Positions 54,142 through 61,902 of a DNA stretch of 64,000 nt are shown piece by piece. The DNA is from Geodermatophilus sp. DF01-2 (lineage in GTDB: Bacteria; Actinomycetota; Actinomycetes; Mycobacteriales; Geodermatophilaceae), in NCBI RefSeq assembly GCF_004571065.1, contig NZ_SPQN01000005.1, positions 46,968-110,967 on the forward strand, in the 5' to 3' direction. How positions within the stretch are numbered: position 1 is the first letter of the stretch; the number at the start of each line of letters is the position of its first letter. The notes beneath the pieces were generated by a model. That model was given only the letters and a program-made list of their open reading frames with translations, ran no database searches and was not told the DNA's origin. Position numbers and translations under genes: made by a program.

Positions 54142-55362
54142 ATGACGATTCCCTCGCGGACCCGCGTCGCGATCGTCGGGGCCGGCCCGGCGGGTCTGGT
54201 GCTCTCCTGCCTGCTGCACCGTGCGGGCATCGACACCGTCGTCCTGGAGGCCCGCAGCCGCGCGCACGTGGCGGCGCGGGTGCGGGCCGGGGTGCTCGAG
54301 CAGGGCACCGTCGACGTGCTCACCGAGCTGGGAGCCGGTGCCCGGCTCGCGCGGGAGGCGATGCGCCACGACGGCTTCGAGCTGCGGGTCGACGGGGAGC
54401 GCCACCGGGTGCCCGTGCGCGCGCTGACCGGCCGTCCGCTGACCTTCTACGGCCAGCAGGAGGTGGTGAAGGACCTGATCGAGCTGCGGCAGGCCACCGG
54501 AGCGCCGCTGGTCTTCGAGGCGCCGGTGGAGGAGATCGCCGACCCCACGGGGGAGCCCGTGGTCCGGTACCGACACGCCGGGGGAACGGGAGAGTTGCGG
54601 TGCGAGGTCGTGGTGGCCTGCGACGGCTTCCACGGCGTCGGCCGGTCGACCGTGCCGGCCGGGGTGCTCTCCACCGTGGAGCGCCGCTTCCCCCTGGCGT
54701 GGCTCGGCGTGCTCGCCGCGGTCGCGCCGTCCTCCGACGTCGCCGTCTACGCCGCACACCAGGACGGGTTCGCCATGCTCAGCATGCGATCCCCCCGGCT
54801 GACCCGGCTCTACGTCCAGTGCCGGCCCGACGACCGGGTCGAGGACTGGCCGGACGGCCGGATCTGGGCGGCGCTGCACCGGCGGCTGGCCACGGACGGC
54901 TGGGCGCTGCAGGAGGGCCCGATCGTGGAGCGGTCGGTGACCCCGCTGCGGGCCTTCGTGGCCGCACCCATGCAGTTCGGGAACCTGTACCTCGCCGGGG
55001 ACGCCGCCCACATCGTCCCCCCGCCGGGGGCCAAGGGGCTCAACCTCGCCGTCCGCGACGTGGTGGTGCTCGCCGAGCGGCTGACCGCGGCCCTCACCGG
55101 CAGGGACCCCGCGGCAGTCGACGACTACACCGACACCTGCCTGCGGCACGTGTGGCGCGCGCAGCAGTTCGCCTGCTGGCTGACCCGGCTGCTGCACGTG
55201 CCGCCGAACGCCGACCCGTTCGACCGGAGCCTGCAGCGGGCCGAGCTGCGGGCCCTGCTCTCCTCGCACCGAGCGGTGCAGCTGCTCGCCGAGCAGCACG
55301 CCGGATGTCCCCCCGACCGCGCCGGCGGAGCCGTCCGGACGGAGGGGGCGCCGGCCGCATGA
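54142..55362 (+). CDS. pobA: 4-hydroxybenzoate 3-monooxygenase-like flavoprotein
   Basis: A 406-residue class A flavoprotein hydroxylase. FAD site VAIVGAGPAGLVLSCLL, the PobA-type stretch RVRAGVLEQGTVDVL, and the second FAD motif NLYLAGDAAHIVPPPGAKGL. PobA makes 3,4-dihydroxybenzoate from 4-hydroxybenzoate with NAD(P)H and O2. ATG 54142 has GGAG upstream. Four-base overlap with a catechol-type O-methyltransferase suggests the diol is used for biosynthesis rather than ring cleavage; no ring-cleavage genes are present. Confidence 0.85.
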   Translation: MTIPSRTRVAIVGAGPAGLVLSCLLHRAGIDTVVLEARSRAHVAARVRAGVLEQGTVDVLTELGAGARLAREAMRHDGFELRVDGERHRVPVRALTGRPLTFYGQQEVVKDLIELRQATGAPLVFEAPVEEIADPTGEPVVRYRHAGGTGELRCEVVVACDGFHGVGRSTVPAGVLSTVERRFPLAWLGVLAAVAPSSDVAVYAAHQDGFAMLSMRSPRLTRLYVQCRPDDRVEDWPDGRIWAALHRRLATDGWALQEGPIVERSVTPLRAFVAAPMQFGNLYLAGDAAHIVPPPGAKGLNLAVRDVVVLAERLTAALTGRDPAAVDDYTDTCLRHVWRAQQFACWLTRLLHVPPNADPFDRSLQRAELRALLSSHRAVQLLAEQHAGCPPDRAGGAVRTEGAPAA

Positions 55363-56030
55363 CCGGGCCCCCCTCCATCCCCACCCGCGTGCCCCCGACT
55401 CCCGAGGTGATCGACTACGCGGTCGGGCACAGCCTGCCTCCGGACCCGGTCCAGCGGGAGCTGGTGACGCTGACCCGGGAGGCCTATCCCCAGCACGCCC
55501 GCATGCAGATCGCCGCGGAGCAGGGCCCGCTGCTCACCGTCCTGACCCGCTTGACCGGGGGGCGCCGCGCGGTCGAGGTGGGCACCTTCACCGGGTACTC
55601 CTCGGTGTCGATCGCCCGCGGCCTGGCCCCGGGCGGTCGGCTGCTCTGCTGCGACATCAGCGAGCCCGCGACCGCGTTCGCCCGCCGGGCGTGGCGGGAC
55701 GCCGGGCTCGCCGACCGCATCGAGCTGCGCCTCGGCCCCGCCATCGGCACCCTGCGCGCCGAACCGCGGGAGGAGCAGTACGACTTCTCGTTCGTCGACG
55801 CCGACAAGGGCAGCTATCCGGACTACTACGAGGAGCTCCTGGCCCGGACCCGGCCCGGCGGGCTGCTCGTGTTCGACAACACCCTCTTCGGCGGCGAGGT
55901 CCTGGCGCCCGACGCTCGGGGCGACGCGGCCAGGATGCGGGCCTTCAACGCCACCCTCGCCGGCGACGAGCGGGTGGAGGTCGCCCTCCTGCCCATCGCC
56001 GACGGGCTGACCCTGGTGCACAAGAGATGA
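55359..56030 (+). CDS. Class I O-methyltransferase, caffeoyl-CoA/catechol type
   Basis: A 223-residue SAM-dependent methyltransferase of the metal-dependent family. SAM motif AVEVGTFTGYSSVSIA, metal ligand region SFVDADKGSYPDYYEELL and FDNTLFGGEV. This family methylates vicinal diols on aromatic CoA esters or free catechols. ATG 55359 overlaps the pobA-like stop. With the hydroxylase it predicts a 3-hydroxy-4-methoxy or 3-methoxy-4-hydroxy benzoyl unit. Confidence 0.9.
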   Translation: MTGPPSIPTRVPPTPEVIDYAVGHSLPPDPVQRELVTLTREAYPQHARMQIAAEQGPLLTVLTRLTGGRRAVEVGTFTGYSSVSIARGLAPGGRLLCCDISEPATAFARRAWRDAGLADRIELRLGPAIGTLRAEPREEQYDFSFVDADKGSYPDYYEELLARTRPGGLLVFDNTLFGGEVLAPDARGDAARMRAFNATLAGDERVEVALLPIADGLTLVHKR

Positions 56031-56845
56031 GCGACGTGCGACCCGCGCGCCCACCCCTGGCGCCGGCTCCCGGCCGCGTCCGCGTGTACTGGGCCCGGAC
56101 CGAGCGCGCGGTGCCCGGCCTGGAGGCCCTCCTCGCGCCCGACGAGCTGCGCCGTGCCGACGGCTTCCACCGGCCGGCCGACCGGCGCCGCCAGGTGGTC
56201 GGCGCCGCGCTGCTGCGGGTCGTCGCAGCGGCGTTCCTGGGCCGTCATCCGGCGTCCGTCCCGATCCGCCGGCGCTGTGACCGTTGCGGCGGTCCGCACG
56301 GCAGGCCGCGGGTCGCCGGGTCCCCCTGGCTGCAGCTGTCGCTGGCCCACGCCGGGAACTGGGCGGTCGTGGCCGCCGCAGCGGACACGGCGGTGGGCGT
56401 GGACGTCGAGCGGCTGCCGGCCGGTGTGCCGCCGGCCGAGGTGCTCGCCGTCGCCACCGGGCCGGGGGAGGACGCCTGGCGCGCCGAGCCCGTCGACGGG
56501 GACGGGGCCGACCTGGAGGAGCGGGCGCTCACCGTGTGGACCCGCAAGGAGGCGGTGCTCAAGGCGGTCGGCGTCGGCCTGGCGGCCCGGCCCGCCTCCC
56601 TGCGCCTGAGCGGCCCCGGAGCGCCACCGCGGCTGCTGTCCTGGCCGCACGACATGGGGATGCCGGCGGGCGTGACGCTGCACGACCTCTCCGCGCCGCT
56701 CGGCCACGCGGCTGCCCTCGCCGTCCTCGGCCCGGTCCGGTCGGTGGTCGAGAGCGACGCGGAGACGATGCTGCGCGACGCGGGGAGCCGGCCGGAGGAG
56801 CAGGTGCCCGAGCCGGCCCGTGCCGGGGCCCGGGTGCCGTGGTGA
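56027..56845 (+). CDS. Sfp-type 4'-phosphopantetheinyl transferase
   Basis: A 272-residue PPTase. CDRCGGPHGRPRV precedes LSLAHAGNWAVVA; the Mg-binding VGVDVERL and WTRKEAVLKAVGVGL motifs are intact. It transfers phosphopantetheine from CoA to carrier serines, here probably S58 of the T-A protein and S40 of the ACP. ATG 56027 overlaps the methyltransferase stop. A dedicated PPTase supports the view that this is a secondary-metabolite locus. Confidence 0.93.
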   Translation: MSDVRPARPPLAPAPGRVRVYWARTERAVPGLEALLAPDELRRADGFHRPADRRRQVVGAALLRVVAAAFLGRHPASVPIRRRCDRCGGPHGRPRVAGSPWLQLSLAHAGNWAVVAAAADTAVGVDVERLPAGVPPAEVLAVATGPGEDAWRAEPVDGDGADLEERALTVWTRKEAVLKAVGVGLAARPASLRLSGPGAPPRLLSWPHDMGMPAGVTLHDLSAPLGHAAALAVLGPVRSVVESDAETMLRDAGSRPEEQVPEPARAGARVPW

Positions 56846-57582
56846 TCGCCGGCAGCGCTGCCCTCGTGACCGGGGCGTCCAGCGGCATCGGCCGGGCGGT
56901 GGCGGTCGAGCTGGCGCGGCGCGGGGCGGGCCGTCTCCTCCTCGGCGGCCGGGACCGGGATGCGCTGGCCGAGGTGGCGGCGCGCACCGGGGGGGAACCG
57001 GTTCCGGCCGACCTCACCTCGTCCGACGGACTCGCGGCGACGGCGGCCGCCGCCCGGTCCGTCGACCTGGTGGTGCACGCCGCCGGTGCCGGGTGGGCCG
57101 GGGACACGGCCGGGATGCCGGTCGAGCGGTTGGAGGCGATGCTGGCGCTCAACCTGGGCGCACCGGTGGAGCTGACCCGCCGGCTCCTGCCCTCGATGCT
57201 GGCGCGGGGGTCGGGGCACCTGGTCTTCGTGGCCTCGATCGCCGGTGCCGTCCCGGTGCCGGGAGAGGTGGTCTACAGCGCCACCAAGGGCGGCCTCATC
57301 GCCTTCGCCGACGCGCTGCGGATGGAAGTCGGCCGCAGGGGAGTGGGGGTCTCGGTCGTCCTGCCCGGAGCGGTGGACACTCCGTTCTTCGCCCGCCGGG
57401 GACGGCGGTACGACCGGTCGTGGCCGCGGATGCGCGGGCCCGAGGAGGTCGCCCGGAGCATTGTCCGTGCGGCCGAGCACGGTGCGGCCGAGCTGGTCAC
57501 CCCGCGGTGGCTCCGGCTGCCGGCGCGCCTGCACGGTGGCGCGCCGGCCCTGTACCGAGGACTGGCCCGGTGGCTGGCGTGA
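56842..57582 (+). CDS. Short-chain dehydrogenase/reductase
   Basis: A 246-residue classical SDR. TGASSGIGRAVAVELA for NAD(P), Ser in FVASIAGAVPV, and catalytic YSATKGG. GTG 56842 overlaps the PPTase stop by four bases. The last coupled gene before the hopanoid genes, 103 bases upstream of them. It may reduce a ketone in the product. No specific substrate is visible. Confidence 0.9.
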   Translation: MIAGSAALVTGASSGIGRAVAVELARRGAGRLLLGGRDRDALAEVAARTGGEPVPADLTSSDGLAATAAAARSVDLVVHAAGAGWAGDTAGMPVERLEAMLALNLGAPVELTRRLLPSMLARGSGHLVFVASIAGAVPVPGEVVYSATKGGLIAFADALRMEVGRRGVGVSVVLPGAVDTPFFARRGRRYDRSWPRMRGPEEVARSIVRAAEHGAAELVTPRWLRLPARLHGGAPALYRGLARWLA

Positions 57583-57685
57583 CCGGCTCGGGGCGGCGCG
57601 GCACCGGCCGCGAGCCGTACGCGGCCACGAGGAATCCGCAACGGTGAGGCAGACAGGCCCGCGGGCCCAGGAGGGACAGGGAACG

Positions 57686-59545
57686 GTGAGAACCGAGCAG
57701 GACCAGGACCGGCAGGGGACCGGGGGAGCGGCCGCACCGGCCGATGCCCCGGCGCGTGCGGCCTCCGACGTCCCGACCGGCACGTCCCGTGCCGTGCCGT
57801 CCCCGGACGACCAGGCGGTGCTCGACCGCTTCGACGGCCGGGTGGCCGGTCGGGAGGGAACCGAGAACGTCCCCGTCGCGCCCTGGTTCGTCCGGCCGGA
57901 CCGGCGCCGGCACCTGCGTGCCCTCTACCGCTTCGCCCGGTTCGTGGACGACGTGGGGGACGAGCCGGACGCCGGCGTCCGCGACGACGGGGGCCGACGC
58001 ACCGAGCTCCTGCGCCTCGTCGACCGGGACCTGGACCGACTGGCGACCGGCCGGGCGCAGCTGCCCGCCGTGGCCGGCCTGCGGACCGCCGTCAGCGCCT
58101 GCACCCTGCCTCCCGACCCGCTGCACGCGCTGGTCCGGGCGAACCTCCAGGACCAGGTGGTCTCCCGGTACGCCACGTTCGAGGAGCTGGTCGGCTACTG
58201 CCGGCTCTCGGCGCAGTCCGTCGGCGAGCTGGTGCTGCACGTCTACGGCGCCGCGACCCCCGAGCGGCTGCGGCTGGCCGCCGACGTCTGCACGGCCCTG
58301 CAGCTGGTCGAGCACTGCCAGGACGTGGCCGAGGATCTCCGCCGTGGCCGCGTCTACCTGCCCGCGGAGGACCTCGTCCGCTTCGGGGTGACCGAGGCCG
58401 ACCTCGCTGCCGACTCCGCCGGCGCGGGCGTGCGGCGGCTGATCGCCTTCGAGGTCGACCGCGCCGAGGCCCTCCTGGACGCCGGGGCCGCCCTCGTCGG
58501 CACGCTGCGCGGCGAGGCGCGGCTGCTCGTCGCCGGGTTCGTCGGTGGCGGCCGGGCGGCGATCGGGGCCATCCGGGCCGCCGGCCACGACGTGCTCGCC
58601 GGAGCTCCCCGCCCGTCCCGCCGGCAGATCGCGACCGAGGCCGTGCGGGCCCTGCTCGACCCCCGGCCCGGTGCCGGCCGCCGGCGGCGGGTCGCGGCCG
58701 CCTACGGCGAGTGCGAGCGGATCACCCGCGAGCAGGCGCGCAACTTCTCCTACGGCATCCGCCTGCTCCCGCCCGGGAAGCGACGGGCGCTGTCGGCCGT
58801 GTACGCCTTCGCCCGGCGGGTCGACGACATCGGCGACGATCCCGTCCTCCCCACCGAGGAGAAGGCCCGCCTGCTCGGCGCCGTCCGGGCCCAGCTCGGG
58901 GCGCTGGACGACCACCGCGACGACCCGGTCAGCGTGGCGCTGGCCGACGCCGCCGCCAGGTTGCCGATCCCCCTCGCCGCCTTCGCGGACCTCGTCGACG
59001 GGGTGGAGATGGACGTCCGCGGCACGACCTACCGGACCCCGGAGGACCTGGTCCGGTACTGCGAGCGCGTGGCCGGCTCCATCGGGCGGCTCTCGCTCGG
59101 CGTCTTCGGCACCGCCGACCCGGACGGGTCCACCCGTCTCGCGAACGCGCTGGGCGTCGCGCTGCAGCTGACGAACATCCTGCGCGACGTCCGCGAGGAC
59201 CTGGAGAACGGCCGGGTCTACCTGCCCCAGCAGGACCTCGCCGAGCACGGCATCACCCTCGAGGCCGGGAAGCCCTCCTCGCTGGACGCCGCCGCCGACC
59301 GGCTGCCCGACCTGGTGCGATCCGAGGCGGTGTGGGCCCGAGGCTGGTACGAGATCGGCCTGCGGCTCGTTCCGCGGCTGGATCGCCGCAGCGCCGCCTG
59401 CTGCCTGGCCATGGCCGGCATCTACTCCCGGCTGCTCGACCGGATCGCCGCCGAGCCCGGCCGGGTGCTCGAGGGCCGGGTCGCCCTGCCGGGGCGCGAG
59501 AAGCTGCTCGTGGCGGTGCAGGCCCTGGTCCGGGGGGCGCGGTGA
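57686..59545 (+). CDS. Fused squalene-synthesis protein HpnC-HpnD
   Basis: A 619-residue protein with two trans-prenyltransferase domains in one frame. The first (about 40-300) has FARFVDDVGDEP and DVAEDLRRGRVYLP; the second (about 335-610) has FARRVDDIGDDP and DVREDLENGRVYLP. Order matches HpnC then HpnD. HpnD makes presqualene diphosphate from two farnesyl diphosphates and HpnC converts it onward to hydroxysqualene; these are normally separate genes. GTG 57686 follows GGAGGGACAGGG; GTG 57644 is an alternative. There is no stop or strong internal start between the domains. Confidence 0.88.
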   Translation: MRTEQDQDRQGTGGAAAPADAPARAASDVPTGTSRAVPSPDDQAVLDRFDGRVAGREGTENVPVAPWFVRPDRRRHLRALYRFARFVDDVGDEPDAGVRDDGGRRTELLRLVDRDLDRLATGRAQLPAVAGLRTAVSACTLPPDPLHALVRANLQDQVVSRYATFEELVGYCRLSAQSVGELVLHVYGAATPERLRLAADVCTALQLVEHCQDVAEDLRRGRVYLPAEDLVRFGVTEADLAADSAGAGVRRLIAFEVDRAEALLDAGAALVGTLRGEARLLVAGFVGGGRAAIGAIRAAGHDVLAGAPRPSRRQIATEAVRALLDPRPGAGRRRRVAAAYGECERITREQARNFSYGIRLLPPGKRRALSAVYAFARRVDDIGDDPVLPTEEKARLLGAVRAQLGALDDHRDDPVSVALADAAARLPIPLAAFADLVDGVEMDVRGTTYRTPEDLVRYCERVAGSIGRLSLGVFGTADPDGSTRLANALGVALQLTNILRDVREDLENGRVYLPQQDLAEHGITLEAGKPSSLDAAADRLPDLVRSEAVWARGWYEIGLRLVPRLDRRSAACCLAMAGIYSRLLDRIAAEPGRVLEGRVALPGREKLLVAVQALVRGAR

Positions 59546-60891
59546 GCCGGTCGCAGGTCGTCGTCGTCGGCGGTGGGCTGGCCGGGCTGGCTGCCGGCCT
59601 CGAGGCCGCCGACTCCGGCGCGCGGGTGATCCTCCTGGAACGCCGGCCGCGGCTGGGTGGGGCCACCTCCTCCTTCCGGCGGGGCGAGCTGGAGGTGGAC
59701 AACGGCCAGCACGTCTTCCTGCGCTGCTGCACGGCCTACCGCACCTTCCTCCGCCGCCTCGGGGTCGAGGACCGCACCGTCCTGCAGGAGCGGTTGGACG
59801 TGCCGGTCGTCGCGGCCGGTGGAGGAGCCGGCCGCCTGCGCCGGAGTCGCCTGCCGGCCCCGCTGCACCTCGCCGGGGCGCTGGCCGGCTACCGGCTGCT
59901 GCCGCCGCTGGACCGGGCACGCGCCGTGCGTGCGGCGCTCGCGTTGCGCCGGGTGCGCCCCGACGACCCCGCGGCGGACGCCGTGAGCTTCGGGTCGTGG
60001 CTGACCGGACGAGGCCAGCGGCCGGTCGCGGTCGAGCGGCTGTGGGAGCTGCTCACCGTGGCCACGCTCAACGCCCGGGCCTCCGAGGCCTCGCTCGCCC
60101 TGGCCGCGACGGTCGTGCGACGCGGGTTGCTGACGGAGCCGGGTGCCGCCGACATCGGCTGGTCGGCCGTGCCCCTGTCCCGGCTCCACGCCGAGCCGGC
60201 CGCGGCCGAGCTGCGCCGGCTGGGCGCGCAGATCCGCTGCGGCGCCGTCGTGGAGGCCGTCCGCCCCGCCGCGGCCGGGTTCACCGTCGAGACCCGGTCC
60301 GGCCCGGTGCCCGCCGACGCGGTGGTCCTCGCCGTCCCGAACGACGCCGTCGGCGGGCTCCTGCCGGACGGCGCGCTGGCCGACCCGCAGGCGCCGGCGC
60401 GGCTGGGGACGGCGGCGATCCTCAACGTGCACGTCGTCTACGACCGCCCCGTGACCGCCCTGCCGTTCCTGGCCGCGGTCGACTCGCCCGTGCAGTGGGT
60501 GTTCGACCGCACCGGCAGCTCCGGGCTGCGCCGGGGGCAGTACCTCGCGATGTCGATCTCGGCGGCCGACGCCGACGTGGCCCAGCCGGTCGCGGCGCTG
60601 CGGGAGCGGTACCTGCCCGCGCTGTCCCGCCTGCTGCCCGCTGCCGCGTCGGCGCAGGTCGTGGACAGCTTCGTGACCCGCGAGCCGGCGGCCACCTTCC
60701 GGCAGTCCCCGGGGGCCGGCGCGCTACGTCCCGCTGCCCGGACCGCCGTCCCGCGGCTCGCCCTCGCCGGTGCGTGGACCCGGACCGACTGGCCGGCGAC
60801 GATGGAGGGCGCCGTCCGCAGCGGCCGGCGCGCGGCCCAGGTCGTCCTGGCGGACCTGCGCCGACCGGCGCCCGCGGGAGCCGGTCGATGA
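59542..60891 (+). CDS. hpnE: Squalene-associated FAD-dependent desaturase HpnE
   Basis: A 449-residue flavin amine-oxidase-like protein. FAD site VVVVGGGLAGLAAGLEAAD, then ERRPRLGGATSSF, DNGQHVFLRCC, LWELLTVATLNA and the C-terminal AGAWTRTDWPATMEGAV. HpnE reduces hydroxysqualene to squalene. GTG 59542 overlaps the HpnCD stop by four bases. Confidence 0.9.
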   Translation: MSRSQVVVVGGGLAGLAAGLEAADSGARVILLERRPRLGGATSSFRRGELEVDNGQHVFLRCCTAYRTFLRRLGVEDRTVLQERLDVPVVAAGGGAGRLRRSRLPAPLHLAGALAGYRLLPPLDRARAVRAALALRRVRPDDPAADAVSFGSWLTGRGQRPVAVERLWELLTVATLNARASEASLALAATVVRRGLLTEPGAADIGWSAVPLSRLHAEPAAAELRRLGAQIRCGAVVEAVRPAAAGFTVETRSGPVPADAVVLAVPNDAVGGLLPDGALADPQAPARLGTAAILNVHVVYDRPVTALPFLAAVDSPVQWVFDRTGSSGLRRGQYLAMSISAADADVAQPVAALRERYLPALSRLLPAAASAQVVDSFVTREPAATFRQSPGAGALRPAARTAVPRLALAGAWTRTDWPATMEGAVRSGRRAAQVVLADLRRPAPAGAGR

Positions 60892-61901
60892 CCCTCGCGC
60901 TCCCGGCCGGCCTGCCGCAGGCCCGTGCCGCCATCGACGGTCCGCTGCGCGCGGCGGTCGCGCGGCTGGCCCCCTCGCTGCAGGCCGTGGCCGCCCACCA
61001 CTTCGGGTGGCGGTGCGTCGACGGACGGCCGGCCGCGGAGACCGGCAAGGCGCTGCGGCCGGCCCTGGCGCTGCTGGCCGCCCGCGCGGCCGGAGCGCCG
61101 GAGTGTGCTGCCACCCGGGCCGCGGTCGCCGTCGAGCTCGTGCACAACTTCTCGCTGCTGCACGACGACCTCATGGACGGCGACCGCACCCGGCACCACC
61201 GGCCGACCGCCTGGGCCGCGTTCGGGCCGGCGCGCGCGGTCCTGGCCGGCGACGCGCTGCTCGCCCTCGCCGCCGAGCTCGCCCTGGAGCTCCCCGACGG
61301 CGCCGCCCTGGCCGTGGACCGGTGCCTGACCGAGGCGACCGCCGCCCTGATCGGCGGCCAGGCCGAGGACCTCGCCTTCGAGGACCGGACCGACGTCACG
61401 GTGGCCGAGTACCTGGCGATGGCCGGGCGCAAGACCGGTGCGCTCCTCGTGTGCGCCCTGCGCGCCGGTGCCCTCAGCGGTTCCGCCGGGATGGCCCTCG
61501 CCGAGTCGCTGGGCGCCTTCGGCGCCCACCTGGGTCTGGCCTTCCAGCTGACCGACGACCTGCTCGGGATCTGGGGCGATCCGGCGGTCACGGGCAAGCC
61601 GCCGATGTCGGACCTGCGGACCCGCAAGAAGAGCGGTCCGGTCGTCGCCGCACTCCGCAGCCGCACCCCCAGTGGCGACCGGCTGGCCGAGCTCCTCGGC
61701 CGCGGTCCGCTGACCGGCGACGGCGACCTCCGCCGGGCCGCGCTGCTCGTCGAGCGGGCGGGCGGACGGGAGTGGGCGGCGGCCGAGGCCGACCGCCGGC
61801 TGCACCTGGCCCTCGACCGGCTCTCCGCCGCGGCGGTCCCCGTCGACGTGCACGAGGAGCTCACCGACATCGCCTGCTTCGTCACCGCGCGGAGGCGCTG
61901 A
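60888..61901 (+). CDS. Polyprenyl diphosphate synthase
   Basis: A 337-residue trans-isoprenyl synthase. FARM in LLHDDLMDGDRTRHH and SARM in QLTDDLLGIWGD bind Mg-diphosphates; KTGALLV is also present. Next to squalene genes it most likely supplies farnesyl diphosphate, though geranylgeranyl or longer products cannot be excluded. ATG 60888 overlaps the hpnE stop by four bases. Confidence 0.9.
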   Translation: MTLALPAGLPQARAAIDGPLRAAVARLAPSLQAVAAHHFGWRCVDGRPAAETGKALRPALALLAARAAGAPECAATRAAVAVELVHNFSLLHDDLMDGDRTRHHRPTAWAAFGPARAVLAGDALLALAAELALELPDGAALAVDRCLTEATAALIGGQAEDLAFEDRTDVTVAEYLAMAGRKTGALLVCALRAGALSGSAGMALAESLGAFGAHLGLAFQLTDDLLGIWGDPAVTGKPPMSDLRTRKKSGPVVAALRSRTPSGDRLAELLGRGPLTGDGDLRRAALLVERAGGREWAAAEADRRLHLALDRLSAAAVPVDVHEELTDIACFVTARRR

Positions 61902-61902
61902 G

